DNA of 64,000 bases, taken from contig JAYPUW010000010.1 of assembly GCA_038134285.1 (NCBI GenBank), positions 1 through 64,000 on the forward strand, in the 5' to 3' direction. This DNA comes from UBA3478 sp038134285. GTDB taxonomy: Bacteria > Bacteroidota > Bacteroidia > Flavobacteriales > Flavobacteriaceae. Shown here in pieces: positions 24,749 through 33,603 of this stretch; positions within the stretch are counted from its first letter, which is position 1; each line of letters opens with the position of its first letter. The translations under genes and the position numbers were made by a program. A model generated the notes under the pieces. That model was not told the DNA's origin. It saw only the letters and a program-made list of their open reading frames with translations, and did no database searches.

Positions 24749-27364
24749 CTTTTCTAATGCCGATTCTATCGCCTGAATTTTCTCTTTGGCATCTTCTGCT
24801 TTCTTCCGCTCCACAGCAACAACGGCTTCTGGAGCACTTGACATAAAACGATCGTTTTTAAGTTTCTGGTTCACCTTAGCGAGAAAGCCTTTTTGGTACG
24901 CTAATTCTTTCTGAAGCTTTTCTCGCTCTTCTTCAACATCAATTTGATTACCAAGTGGCACATAATACTCCGTAGTACCTACTCTAAAACTTACCGCGTT
25001 TTCAGGAGCTGTTTTGACCTCAGTAAGCGACTCAGTGAATCCGAGCTTAGCTAATACCTCAGGGAGTAATTCAAGTGATTCAGATTGAAGTGTAAATACC
25101 TCAAGTAACTCTTTTGGTTTGATATTTTTTTCTTTTCGAAGAGTTCTTAAAGTAGAAATCACCTCTTGAGTGTGCCCAAAACGACTCATCAATAAGCTGT
25201 CGAATGCTTTATATTTAGGCCATTGCGCAACGCAAATAGAAGCGGTCTTCTCTCGCTCTTTGAGTTCGTGCCAAAGCTCCTCTGTCAAGAAGGGCATGAA
25301 CGGGTGAAGCACTACCAGCAATCGCTCCATCAAGTCAAAGGCCTGTTCTTTGGTTTCATGATCAATCGGGTGTTGATAGGCGGGTTTGATTAATTCGAGT
25401 AGCCAAGAGCAATAATCATCCCATATCAGTTTATATAGGGCCATTAAGGCGTCTGAAATACGATATTTGGCAAATTGATCTTCAATAAATTCAAGCGTTT
25501 GACTAAACTGTGATTCAAACCAATCAATCCCCAACTTATTAGCTTTAGGCTGAGGTAGCTCTGCCACTTCCCAACAGGTGATAAGACGAAATGCGTTCCA
25601 AATTTTATTGGCGAAATTTCTTCCTTGTTGACAGAGTGCTTCGTCAAAAAGCAAATCATTCCCGGCAGCTGAACTTAACAATAACCCTACTCTTACCGCA
25701 TCGGCACCATAGGTATCAATAAGCCCTATAGCATCTGGAGAATTCCCAAGAGACTTTGACATCTTTCGTCCCTGCTTATCGCGAACTAATCCGGTGAGGT
25801 ATACGTTTTTAAAAGGAAAGGTGTTTCGATATTCATAACCCGAGATGATCATCCGTGCCACCCAAAAGAACAAGATGTCTGGACCGGTGACAAGATCAGA
25901 GGTAGGGTAATAGTAATTTACCTCTTCATTATCTGGATCTAAAATCCCATTGAATACACTTATCGGCCATAACCAAGAAGAAAACCAAGTATCGAGCACG
26001 TCTTCGTCTTGCTTGAAATCAGCTGCTATATAGCGCTTCTCAATCCCTGACTCACCCGCTTTGTGATTTGCCTTTTCTATAGCCTCATCAATGGTTCTCG
26101 CCACGACATAACCCTCATCGTAATAGTAAGCAGGAATTTGTTGTCCCCACCACAACTGTCTTGAGATATTCCAGTCGCGGATATTCTCTAACCAATGTCT
26201 GTAGGTGTTATCAAATTTAGAGGGATTAAGCTTGATCTCTCCCGTTTTTAATACAGCATCTATTGCAGGTTTAACCAATTCCTCCATTTTTAAAAACCAC
26301 TGATCTAACAGTCGCGGTTCGATAACCGCACCGGTTCGCTCAGAGGTTCCGACATTGTTCATGTGGTCTTCGACCTTTTCTAACAGCCCTAGTCGCTCTA
26401 GTTCTGCGGCGATTTTCGGACGCGCCTCAAATCGATCAAGCCCTTCAAAGGATGCGGCATGCGCGTTCAAAGTTCCGTCACTATTAAGAACATCAAAAAC
26501 CTCTAAATGGTATTTATCACCAATGTTCTTATCGTTCCGATCGTGAGCGGGTGTAATCTTCAAGCAACCTGTTCCAAACTCAGCGTCGACATAATGATCA
26601 GAAATAATGGGTATTTCTCTATTAATGATTGGCACTAAGACCTTCTTACCCACTAAGTCTATATAACGCTCATCTTCAGGGTTGACACAGATAGCCACAT
26701 CTCCAAAAATTGTCTCAGGACGTGTAGTAGCAACGGTAAACTTCCCGCCTCCGTCGGCAAAAGCATAGTTTATATAGAAAAGTTTGCCCTCGCGTTCTTG
26801 GTAAATCACCTCTTCATCTGAAAGCGTTGTCTTTGCTTCAGGATCCCAGTTGACCATGCGGTATCCCCGATAGATATGACCCTTTTCATAAAGGTCAACA
26901 AAGACCTCAATGACAGAGTCGTACATGTATTGATCCATCGTAAAGGTGGTACGCGACCAATCGCATGAGGCCCCGAGGCGTTTTAATTGCTCGAGAATGA
27001 CACCTCCGTACTCTTCGGTCCAATCCCAGGCGTGTTTTAAAAACTCTTCACGGGTGAGAGACTCCTTTGCGATTCCTTTTTCTTTAAGGCGATTCACCAC
27101 CTTTGCTTCTGTTGCGATAGAAGCGTGGTCAGTCCCCGGAACCCAACAGGCATTCTTTTGCTGTAAACGCGCTCTTCGAATCAAAACATCTTGAATGGTA
27201 TTATTGAGCATATGCCCCATATGCAATACACCTGTTACGTTCGGAGGTGGTATCACAATAGTATAAGGCTCTCTTTGATCTACCCGAGATTCAAAAAAAC
27301 GATGCTCTAACCAGTAACTATACCATTTTGATTCAATTGAGCTGGGAGTGTAAGAAGATTCCAA
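24740..27364 (-). CDS. valS: valyl-tRNA synthetase
   Basis: This 874-residue class I aminoacyl-tRNA synthetase has the HIGH motif in NVTGVLHMGHMLNNT and the KMSKS motif in GRKMSKSLGNSPDAIG. The CP1 editing domain includes TVATTRPETIFGDVA. The anticodon-binding region follows, and the C-terminal coiled-coil arm (from EEEREKLQKELAYQKGF) is typical of ValRS and separates it from IleRS and LeuRS. Length is normal. It is monocistronic. Confidence 0.98.
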   Translation of the reverse strand: MESSYTPSSIESKWYSYWLEHRFFESRVDQREPYTIVIPPPNVTGVLHMGHMLNNTIQDVLIRRARLQQKNACWVPGTDHASIATEAKVVNRLKEKGIAKESLTREEFLKHAWDWTEEYGGVILEQLKRLGASCDWSRTTFTMDQYMYDSVIEVFVDLYEKGHIYRGYRMVNWDPEAKTTLSDEEVIYQEREGKLFYINYAFADGGGKFTVATTRPETIFGDVAICVNPEDERYIDLVGKKVLVPIINREIPIISDHYVDAEFGTGCLKITPAHDRNDKNIGDKYHLEVFDVLNSDGTLNAHAASFEGLDRFEARPKIAAELERLGLLEKVEDHMNNVGTSERTGAVIEPRLLDQWFLKMEELVKPAIDAVLKTGEIKLNPSKFDNTYRHWLENIRDWNISRQLWWGQQIPAYYYDEGYVVARTIDEAIEKANHKAGESGIEKRYIAADFKQDEDVLDTWFSSWLWPISVFNGILDPDNEEVNYYYPTSDLVTGPDILFFWVARMIISGYEYRNTFPFKNVYLTGLVRDKQGRKMSKSLGNSPDAIGLIDTYGADAVRVGLLLSSAAGNDLLFDEALCQQGRNFANKIWNAFRLITCWEVAELPQPKANKLGIDWFESQFSQTLEFIEDQFAKYRISDALMALYKLIWDDYCSWLLELIKPAYQHPIDHETKEQAFDLMERLLVVLHPFMPFLTEELWHELKEREKTASICVAQWPKYKAFDSLLMSRFGHTQEVISTLRTLRKEKNIKPKELLEVFTLQSESLELLPEVLAKLGFTESLTEVKTAPENAVSFRVGTTEYYVPLGNQIDVEEEREKLQKELAYQKGFLAKVNQKLKNDRFMSSAPEAVVAVERKKAEDAKEKIQAIESALEKLR

Positions 27365-27400
27365 GACTGAATGGGAGTTAAAAGGCGTTTAATGCAGCGA

Positions 27401-27408
27401 CAAAAATA
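27401..27408 (-). promoter_or_regulatory. -7 box of valS
   Basis: TATTTTTG on the minus strand fits TAnnTTTG, 36 nt before the valS ATG. No T-box or other tRNA-sensing leader is visible between it and the gene. Confidence 0.5.
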
Positions 27409-27493
27409 GGAAACATCATGTCATAACTAAAAGTTATTTGTTTTCTGCTTTGATCAAGGTAATTTGTTTGTTTAAATACAAAACTTGATTACG

Positions 27494-27862
27494 ATGAAAC
27501 GTTTTATTATCAGTGCGATAGCCGTCTTCATCTAGCAATTTAGTAGTTCTCAAGAAGCTAAATTACTCGATCAAAAGACTTTCGTCAAATTAGGTGCCAT
27601 CACCTCTACGACTAAACAGCCTATCTTCTTTAAATTCATCAATGACGGAAAACTTCCCCTTTTTCTATCTGAGGCGAGAACAAGCTTTGGTTATGAGGTG
27701 GTTTATTTTCCTGAGAAAGTACTACCCAAGGCCATTGACAGTATTGGTATCATGATTTCAATTAAAGACCTAGAAGGCCCCTTTAGAAAAACGATCAGCA
27801 TTATTTCAGGAACAAATAACGCCATATCGGTCTTTGTTATTACCGGAAAAGTAGAAGACTAA
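27494..27862 (+). pseudogene. DUF1573-like secreted protein with an in-frame amber codon in the signal peptide
   Basis: The frame opens with MKRFIISAIAVFI, meets TAG at codon 14 (27533-27535), and continues in the same frame as QFSSSQEAKLL and about 100 more residues to TAA. The two parts together make a perfect signal peptide and mature protein, so a single base change probably created the stop. The mature part resembles DUF1573: FFKFINDGKLPLFLSEARTS matches its FxFxNxGxxPLxI pattern, and a GPFRKTISIISG strand follows. The usual SCGCT core is changed to SFGYE. It fills most of the 525-nt gap between valS and the aminotransferase gene. A sequencing error or stop readthrough are alternatives. 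Confidence 0.72.
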
Positions 27863-27868
27863 ATAGTG

Positions 27869-27876
27869 TACCTTTG
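27869..27876 (+). promoter_or_regulatory. -7 box of the aminotransferase-murB operon
   Basis: TACCTTTG matches TAnnTTTG exactly and lies 13 nt before the ATG at 27890. It predicts a leader of about 10 nt. No convincing -33 TTG. Confidence 0.5.
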
Positions 27877-27889
27877 ACGGCAAAAAGGT

Positions 27890-29080
27890 ATGCCGCGTAT
27901 TTCTCAGAAGGCAACACTCATGCCTTCTTCTCCCATAAGAAAATTGGTTCCTTATGCCGAAGACGCAAAAAAAAGAGGAATCCATGTTCACCACCTAAAC
28001 ATCGGTCAACCTGATATCAAAACCCCACAACAGGCCCTTAAAGCTGTAAAAGAGGCTGATATAAGTGTTCTAGCGTATAACAGAACCGAAGGCTCTGAAG
28101 CCTTTAGAACAAAAATTGCGGGGTATTACAACGCCTTGGATTTAGATGTTACCGCTGAAGATATCGTAGTAACCACTGGTGGCTCAGAGGCGTTGTCTTT
28201 CGCCCTCGGATCAGTTTTAGACCCGGGCGAGGAGCTCATTGTTCCCGAACCATTTTACGCGAATTACAATGGTTTTGCCCAGGCGAACAATGTTACTATT
28301 GTGCCGATCACCTGTGATTTTGACGACGATTTTTCCCTTCCTAGCATCTCTGATTTTGAACGACTCATTACCGAAAAGACACGAGCTATTTTAATTTGTA
28401 ATCCTTCTAATCCTACGGGCTATGTCTATAAGGAAGAAGAGCTCGATCAATTGGCTCACCTTGCTCTGAAACACGACTTGTTTATTATCGCTGATGAAGT
28501 CTATCGAGAATTTGTTTACGACGGGGCTGCACACTATTCTATGCTCGCTTTTGATGGGTTGAAAGAACACACTATCGTGGTAGACTCGGTATCAAAGCGG
28601 TACAGCATGTGCGGCGCACGTATCGGATTTGTGGTCACCAGAAACAAGGCATTAAGAGCTGCCATTTTGAAGTTTGCCCAGGCCCGACTCTCCCCTCCTA
28701 CTTATGCCCTTATAGCTAGTGAGGCTGCAATGGACACCGATCAGGAATATTTTGAAGCAGTTCTAAAGGAATACGGTGAACGCCGCGATTTTTTGGTTGA
28801 AGGATTGAGTCGCATTCCAGGGGTACAAACTACAAATCCAAAAGGAGCATTTTATTGTATTGCGAAACTTCCGGTAGAGGATGCTGAAGCTTTTGCCCAA
28901 TGGCTTTTAGAGCATTTTACGCTGGAAAACGAAACAGTCATGGTGGCTCCAGCCAGCGGATTCTACAGCACAGCAAGAATGGGAAAAGATGAGGTGCGTA
29001 TTGCTTACGTGCTCGACCAAGCATCCTTACAGAAGGCCCTTACCATTCTTGAAAAAGGACTCAAAGCATACACTAGTTAA
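27890..29080 (+). CDS. pyridoxal-phosphate aminotransferase (class I/II)
   Basis: This 396-residue fold-type I aminotransferase has the PLP lysine in VVDSVSKRYSMCGARIGF, LICNPSNPTGYVY for cofactor binding, and FIIADEVYREFVYDG around the cofactor Asp and Tyr. It resembles aspartate/aromatic aminotransferases of the I-gamma type. A substrate cannot be named with confidence. It is distinct from the second aminotransferase at 59112-60302. murB starts 3 nt after its stop, so both are likely co-transcribed. Confidence 0.9.
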   Translation: MPRISQKATLMPSSPIRKLVPYAEDAKKRGIHVHHLNIGQPDIKTPQQALKAVKEADISVLAYNRTEGSEAFRTKIAGYYNALDLDVTAEDIVVTTGGSEALSFALGSVLDPGEELIVPEPFYANYNGFAQANNVTIVPITCDFDDDFSLPSISDFERLITEKTRAILICNPSNPTGYVYKEEELDQLAHLALKHDLFIIADEVYREFVYDGAAHYSMLAFDGLKEHTIVVDSVSKRYSMCGARIGFVVTRNKALRAAILKFAQARLSPPTYALIASEAAMDTDQEYFEAVLKEYGERRDFLVEGLSRIPGVQTTNPKGAFYCIAKLPVEDAEAFAQWLLEHFTLENETVMVAPASGFYSTARMGKDEVRIAYVLDQASLQKALTILEKGLKAYTS

Positions 29081-29083
29081 TTC

Positions 29084-30097
29084 ATGGCAGTATTTAATTC
29101 TGATTTAAAGTCACACAATACTTTTGGTGTATCGGCCCAAGCTAGGGCTATTCATTCTATACACTCTGAATCAGAATTAACCTCCTTTTTAGCAGCAGAC
29201 ACCTTAAATACCGATCTCATTTTAGGGCAAGGAAGCAATGTCCTTTTCACAGATCATTTACCTTATCGTGTGGGGCTTTTAAGGCTAAAAGGACGGCATT
29301 TCAAGGCGTTTTCAGAAAATGAGGTGCTCGTTACTGCAGCTGCAGGAGAATCATGGCACGATTTTGTCTTGTGGACGCTTGAAGAAGGATTTGGTGGACT
29401 TGAAAACCTAGCACTTATTCCAGGATCTGTTGGCGCCGCACCTATCCAAAATATAGGAGCTTATGGAGTAGAATTAAAAGACAGTTTTTTTTCGTGTAGA
29501 GCGATCGATCGCAGCACTCAAGAAGAAAAGGTATTCAGCGCTGAAGACTGTGCTTTCAATTATAGAAATTCTATCTTCAAAAATGAGCACAAAAACCGGT
29601 TTGTAATTGTAGAGGTAACCTTTAAACTGAGTCGAAGAAATCATACGCTCAACATCAACTATGCTCCGCTAAAAAAATGGTTTTCAAATAAAAGCATCGA
29701 AAACTTAAAGCCATTAGACGTAGCTGAAGCGGTCTGCAGCATCCGCCGGTCTAAACTTCCTGATCCCTCTATCCTCGGCAATGCCGGAAGCTTTTTCAAA
29801 AACCCCATCATTAACGCTGAGTTCACTCAATCTCTCATAAAGAAATTTCCTGAAGCACCCCTATATCCGCAACCTAACGGCACCTTTAAGATTGCCGGCG
29901 GTTGGCTCATCGATCAATTAGGTCTAAAGGGGTATCGCCAAGGAGATGCAGCCGTACACGATAAACAAGCACTTGTACTTGTCAACTTTGGAGCAGCAAG
30001 TGGTAATGATCTTAAAAATCTCGCCCAACACATAAAAAAATGCGTGAATGAAACTTTCGGAATCACTTTAGAAGAGGAGGTGACATTTTACCCTTAG
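29084..30097 (+). CDS. murB: UDP-N-acetylenolpyruvoylglucosamine reductase
   Basis: This 337-residue flavoenzyme reduces UDP-GlcNAc-enolpyruvate to UDP-MurNAc. FAD-binding segments are LILGQGSNVLFTD and IPGSVGAAPIQNIGAYGVEL, the proton donor Ser is in LGNAGSFFKNP, and the C-terminal Glu is in LEEEVTFYP. The length and inserted loop fit the type I (E. coli-like) MurB. It lies in a run aminotransferase-murB-small membrane protein-sigma factor on the plus strand. Confidence 0.95.
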   Translation: MAVFNSDLKSHNTFGVSAQARAIHSIHSESELTSFLAADTLNTDLILGQGSNVLFTDHLPYRVGLLRLKGRHFKAFSENEVLVTAAAGESWHDFVLWTLEEGFGGLENLALIPGSVGAAPIQNIGAYGVELKDSFFSCRAIDRSTQEEKVFSAEDCAFNYRNSIFKNEHKNRFVIVEVTFKLSRRNHTLNINYAPLKKWFSNKSIENLKPLDVAEAVCSIRRSKLPDPSILGNAGSFFKNPIINAEFTQSLIKKFPEAPLYPQPNGTFKIAGGWLIDQLGLKGYRQGDAAVHDKQALVLVNFGAASGNDLKNLAQHIKKCVNETFGITLEEEVTFYP

Positions 30098-30115
30098 ACT
30101 TCTTACCTTTACGCT

Positions 30116-30322
30116 ATGAAACTTGTTGCTCTCACTGCCTTTTTATTACTCCTTTCATTTGCAGGCATCGCCATTAAACTTTGGGCAAAAAAAGACGGAA
30201 AATTCTCCGGAACCTGTGCAAGTCAAAGTCCCTTTCTGAATAAAAAGGGTGAAAGTTGCAGCTATTGTGGAAAAAGCGCAGACGAAATGTGTAAAAAAGA
30301 GGTTGTTAATCAAAGCCGTTGA
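30116..30322 (+). CDS. small membrane protein with a cysteine cluster
   Basis: This 68-residue protein has one N-terminal hydrophobic helix (about residues 4-23, VALTAFLLLLSFAGIAIKLW) and a short polar tail with four Cys: GTCASQ, then ESCSYCGKSADEMC. The last three form a C-x2-C-x6-C pattern that might bind metal or a cofactor. I do not recognise a function. Similar small proteins are widespread in Bacteroidota. Its stop overlaps the TTG start of the sigma factor gene by TTGA, so the two may be translationally coupled. Confidence 0.75.
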   Translation: MKLVALTAFLLLLSFAGIAIKLWAKKDGKFSGTCASQSPFLNKKGESCSYCGKSADEMCKKEVVNQSR

Positions 30323-30870
30323 ATACCCCTGCTACCACTATGCTTATTCAACAAGCGCTTAAAGGCGATCAAATAGCGTTTAACTCCCTACTCAGCACCT
30401 ACTGGACTGAAGTCTATTACTTCTTACTAAAACGTACTTCGAATGAGCTCGATGCTGAAGATATTGCTATTCAGACGTTCTCAAGAGCCTTTGAAAAGCT
30501 TGACTCGTATAACGATTCTTTTCAGTTCAATACATGGCTCCTATCTATATCAAAAAACCTTCATATAGACCTTATACGTTCGCGCAATCGCGATAGAACT
30601 GAAGAGCGTTTAAATGACGAATCAGATATGGTACTTGACGACAGTCCCAACCATGAAGATCAAATTATTCAAGAACAAACGCATCACGAACTTATACAGC
30701 AAATCGAAAAGCTCAATAGCCGTCATCAGCGGCTCATCAAGCTTTTTTATTTCGAATCACACTCGATTCGAGAAATCAGCAATCTGTTGCAAGAAAGCGA
30801 GAACAACATTAAAGTTTCTCTATTAAGAGCCCGTCGAAGCCTGGGGGAACTTTTGAAGAATATGCCTTAA
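30319..30870 (+). CDS. RNA polymerase sigma factor, ECF type
   Basis: This 183-residue sigma-70 family protein has region 2 (LIQQALKGDQIAFNSLL through ELDAEDIAIQTFSRAFEKLD and FNTWLLSISKNLHIDLIRSR) and region 4 (LIQQIEKLNSRHQRLIKLFY, then SIREISNLLQESENNIKVSL). An acidic linker joins them. No anti-sigma gene follows. Upstream is the cysteine-containing membrane protein, which overlaps the start. The TTG start at 30319 is supported by that overlap. ATG at 30340 (MLIQQALKG) is an equally plausible start. The stop TAA is also the first part of the lipA -7 box. Confidence 0.88.
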   Translation: MNTPATTMLIQQALKGDQIAFNSLLSTYWTEVYYFLLKRTSNELDAEDIAIQTFSRAFEKLDSYNDSFQFNTWLLSISKNLHIDLIRSRNRDRTEERLNDESDMVLDDSPNHEDQIIQEQTHHELIQQIEKLNSRHQRLIKLFYFESHSIREISNLLQESENNIKVSLLRARRSLGELLKNMP

Positions 30871-30875
30871 TTTTG
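30868..30875 (+). promoter_or_regulatory. -7 box of lipA
   Basis: TAATTTTG fits TAnnTTTG and begins with the stop codon of the sigma factor gene. It ends 14 nt before the lipA ATG. TTTG at 30852-30855 is too close (12 nt) to be a standard -33 element. Confidence 0.4.
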
Positions 30876-30889
30876 TTCAAAATTGCAAG

Positions 30890-31768
30890 ATGAAGAGTAG
30901 CGTATCGCAGGAGACCGAAGAAAGACGTCTAAGTAAGCCCAAATGGATCAGGGTAACCTTACCCACGGGTCAGAAATACAAGCAGCTGCGCTCACTTGTT
31001 GACACCTACAACCTCAACACTATTTGTACCTCTGGAAGTTGTCCGAACATGGGAGAATGCTGGGGTGAAGGAACAGCTACCTTCATGATCTTAGGGAATA
31101 TATGCACGCGTTCATGCGGATTCTGTGGGGTACAAACAGGTCGTCCAGAACAAGTTGATTATGCTGAACCAGAAAAGGTAGCTAGATCGATCAAGGTAAT
31201 GGGTATCAAGCATGCTGTATTGACCTCTGTGGATAGAGATGACTTGAAAGATATGGGTTCTATCTTATGGGCTGAAACGATCCGTGCGGTTCGCCGAATG
31301 AATCCCAATACAACTATGGAAACGCTGATTCCAGATTTTCAAGGAATCACCGAACACCTAGACCGTATCGTAGAGGCAGCGCCAGAAGTGATCTCTCACA
31401 ACATAGAAACAGTAAAACGCCTTACCAGATCTGTCCGTATTCAGGCCAAATATGAGCGCAGTCTCGAAGTACTTGCCTATTTGAAACAAGCCGGTTCGCG
31501 AAGAACTAAGTCAGGCATTATGCTTGGTTTAGGCGAGACAGTAGAAGAAGTTTTCGAAACCCTCAGAGACTTGAGAGCCGTGAATGTTGACGTGGTTACT
31601 ATCGGACAATATTTACAGCCTTCAAAAAAGCATCTAGCTGTCTCTTCTTTTATCACTCCAGACCAATTCAAAGTCTACGAAGAATTCGGGTTATCACTCG
31701 GGTTCAGGCATGTTGAAAGTGGACCACTTGTGCGCTCTTCATACAAAGCTCACAAGCACATCGACTAG
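30890..31768 (+). CDS. lipA: lipoyl synthase
   Basis: This 292-residue radical-SAM enzyme inserts sulfur into octanoylated proteins. Both Fe-S clusters are encoded: the auxiliary cluster Cys set CTSGSCPNMGEC and the radical-SAM motif CTRSCGFC (CxxxCxxC). SVDRDDLKDMGS and HNIETVKRL are family signatures, and the C-terminal SGPLVRSSYKA holds the conserved Ser that ligates the auxiliary cluster. Length is normal. LipB is not in the window. Confidence 0.97.
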   Translation: MKSSVSQETEERRLSKPKWIRVTLPTGQKYKQLRSLVDTYNLNTICTSGSCPNMGECWGEGTATFMILGNICTRSCGFCGVQTGRPEQVDYAEPEKVARSIKVMGIKHAVLTSVDRDDLKDMGSILWAETIRAVRRMNPNTTMETLIPDFQGITEHLDRIVEAAPEVISHNIETVKRLTRSVRIQAKYERSLEVLAYLKQAGSRRTKSGIMLGLGETVEEVFETLRDLRAVNVDVVTIGQYLQPSKKHLAVSSFITPDQFKVYEEFGLSLGFRHVESGPLVRSSYKAHKHID

Positions 31769-31779
31769 CCGTTTAGAGG

Positions 31780-32769
31780 TTATTCCGAAAGCATCTCAAG
31801 AAAAGCTTCAGTTTTATTAAACAAAAACTGGTGTTCAACCTCCACAACCTTATATGGCGGTAAGCCATCACCCCATAACGTTCTAAGTTTTACATCATCT
31901 TTAGTCGTGGTGAGTACCAAATCGAACGAGCGAAGTACGTCTAGGTCTTTCTTCTTGTAAGAATAGTGGTCTGGCTTTTTGAAGTACGTAAGCGCCATAC
32001 CGCGCTCTATCAAATCGTTGTAAAGTTGATCTCCATTGGCTAAGCCCGTGATTAAGGCGATGCGTATTCCTTTTAAAGCCAATAGTTCAGCAAAAAAGGT
32101 TTCATTATATCCATTGGAAGTGAAAAATACGGGCACATCATGACGTTTTCGAATCTCTTGCTCTATAAGGGTTGCCTCTGATCTGGTAAACCTCCTAGGG
32201 CACTTGGTGACGACTACTAAATGGGCTCTTTTTACCTGATTTTTGTGATCCCTCAAAGTACCCAGTGGAAGATAATGGTCTTCGTAGAAGATCGGTGCAT
32301 AAGGGGTAAGCATGATATTTTTCGATGCCCTAATCTTTCGGTGCTGAAAGGCGTCGTCTAGTAAAATGGTATCTAAAGGATGTGCTTTACTAAGGTGCTC
32401 TATAGCCTGTAGTCTGTTTGCACAAACCGCAAAAATCGATCGCTCTTTGAAAGCAGAATACAACTGAACAGGCTCGTCTCCTGCCGTTTGTGCATTGTCC
32501 TGTTCTGATAGTAAGCGAAAACCCTTGGTTTTACGCCCATACCCTCTCGAAATAACCGCGAGTCGATCAGAGGACTTCCAGTGACGCAATAAGAACTCAA
32601 TCATTGGGGTTTTACCCGATCCGCCGACCGAAAGGTTTCCCACCACTACGGTCTTTACCTTGGGAGTGACACTCTTTAACCATCCCAAATTGTAAAATGT
32701 ATTGCGAACATAGACCACTACTTGATAGTTCAAAGAAAGAGGCCACAATATGAGCTTTAAATACGGCAT
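31780..32769 (-). CDS. lpxK: tetraacyldisaccharide 4'-kinase
   Basis: This 329-residue kinase phosphorylates the lipid A precursor at the inner membrane. It has an N-terminal hydrophobic anchor, a Walker A loop GNLSVGGSGKTPMIEFLL, the conserved LAVISRGYGRKTKGF, AGDEPVQLY, and LDDAFQHRKI. Length is standard. It is the only convergent partner in the window that does not overlap its neighbour: 11 nt separate it from lipA. It is divergent from the NIF3 gene. Confidence 0.95.
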   Translation of the reverse strand: MPYLKLILWPLSLNYQVVVYVRNTFYNLGWLKSVTPKVKTVVVGNLSVGGSGKTPMIEFLLRHWKSSDRLAVISRGYGRKTKGFRLLSEQDNAQTAGDEPVQLYSAFKERSIFAVCANRLQAIEHLSKAHPLDTILLDDAFQHRKIRASKNIMLTPYAPIFYEDHYLPLGTLRDHKNQVKRAHLVVVTKCPRRFTRSEATLIEQEIRKRHDVPVFFTSNGYNETFFAELLALKGIRIALITGLANGDQLYNDLIERGMALTYFKKPDHYSYKKKDLDVLRSFDLVLTTTKDDVKLRTLWGDGLPPYKVVEVEHQFLFNKTEAFLEMLSE

Positions 32770-32808
32770 AGCAGCGAAATTATGATAAATTCGTAGATTG
32801 CTTAACTC

Positions 32809-33603
32809 ATGAGTATGGTATCTGTAGGCGACATCTGTAAAGCTTTAGAACAAATTGCCCCCTCGACACTTTCAGAGGACTTTGACAATACTGGTTTACT
32901 CGTTGGTGACCCTTTGCGAAACGTAGACCACATCTTGGTATGTCATGATGCTCTAGAAGCCGTCGTTGAAGAAGCAATTGCATTGAACGCTTCTATGATC
33001 GTATGTTTTCACCCTATTATATTCAAAGGACTAAAGTCCATTACTCCTGAAAATTATGTGTCTCGAAGTATCCTTAAAGCCATCGAACACAAGGTTGCGA
33101 TCTATGCCCTGCACACGCGATTTGACAAAGTGATGGGTGGGGTAAGTGATCTTATGGCAGAGGCACTAAACCTCTCTGACGTTCAGGTATTAGTTCCTGA
33201 AGAAGATCAAACAGGGTTTGGACGAATAGGCAACCTACCCGAGGAGCTATCTGCCTCAGATTTCTTAGCCTCAATTGCCAAAATCTTTCAGAGTCCTATT
33301 GTGCGACATTCTGCACTAACTGAAAAAAGAATACGTAAAGTGGCTGTTCTAGGAGGAAGCGGTGCATTTGCCATTCAAAACGCAAAAGCCTTAGGTGCAG
33401 ATGCTTACATAAGTGCAGATTTTAAATATCACGACTTCTTTCAAGGGGAGTCTAACTTTTTATTGGCGGATGTCGGGCATTATGAATCTGAGTGCTTTAC
33501 AAAAAACGCGATCGCTCAAAAGCTTAGGGAAAAATTTCCTAATTTTGCCGTCACTTTGTCAGAAATAAAAACCAACTCGGTCAAGTACTATACCAATGGC
33601 TAA
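32809..33603 (+). CDS. NIF3/DUF34 family dinuclear metal protein, short form
   Basis: This 264-residue NIF3-family protein has DFDNTGLLVGDP, the metal-binding ICFHPIIFKGLKSI, LHTRFDKVMGGVSDLMAEAL, and the C-terminal LADVGHYESE. Many Bacteroidota NIF3 proteins are near 365 residues because of a middle insertion. This one lacks it and resembles E. coli YbgI in length. Substrate and role are unsettled. A role in GTP cyclohydrolase-like chemistry or metal handling has been proposed for the family. The downstream gene overlaps by 8 nt, a conserved pair. Confidence 0.88.
   Translation: MSMVSVGDICKALEQIAPSTLSEDFDNTGLLVGDPLRNVDHILVCHDALEAVVEEAIALNASMIVCFHPIIFKGLKSITPENYVSRSILKAIEHKVAIYALHTRFDKVMGGVSDLMAEALNLSDVQVLVPEEDQTGFGRIGNLPEELSASDFLASIAKIFQSPIVRHSALTEKRIRKVAVLGGSGAFAIQNAKALGADAYISADFKYHDFFQGESNFLLADVGHYESECFTKNAIAQKLREKFPNFAVTLSEIKTNSVKYYTNG

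Noticed and set aside
27365..27490. T-box leader upstream of valS
   Set aside because: The region is only about 40 nt from the -7 box to the ATG and shows no specifier loop or T-box sequence. T-boxes are mainly a Gram-positive feature.
27533..27535. TAG as a recoded amino acid (for example pyrrolysine)
   Set aside because: The stop lies in a signal peptide. No pyl genes are in the window and other genes end in TAG normally, so mutation or error is simpler.
30075..30083. AGGAGGTGA as a Shine-Dalgarno site of the small membrane protein gene
   Set aside because: It lies inside the murB codons for Glu-Glu-Val and 32 nt before the next ATG, too far for initiation. It is a coding coincidence.
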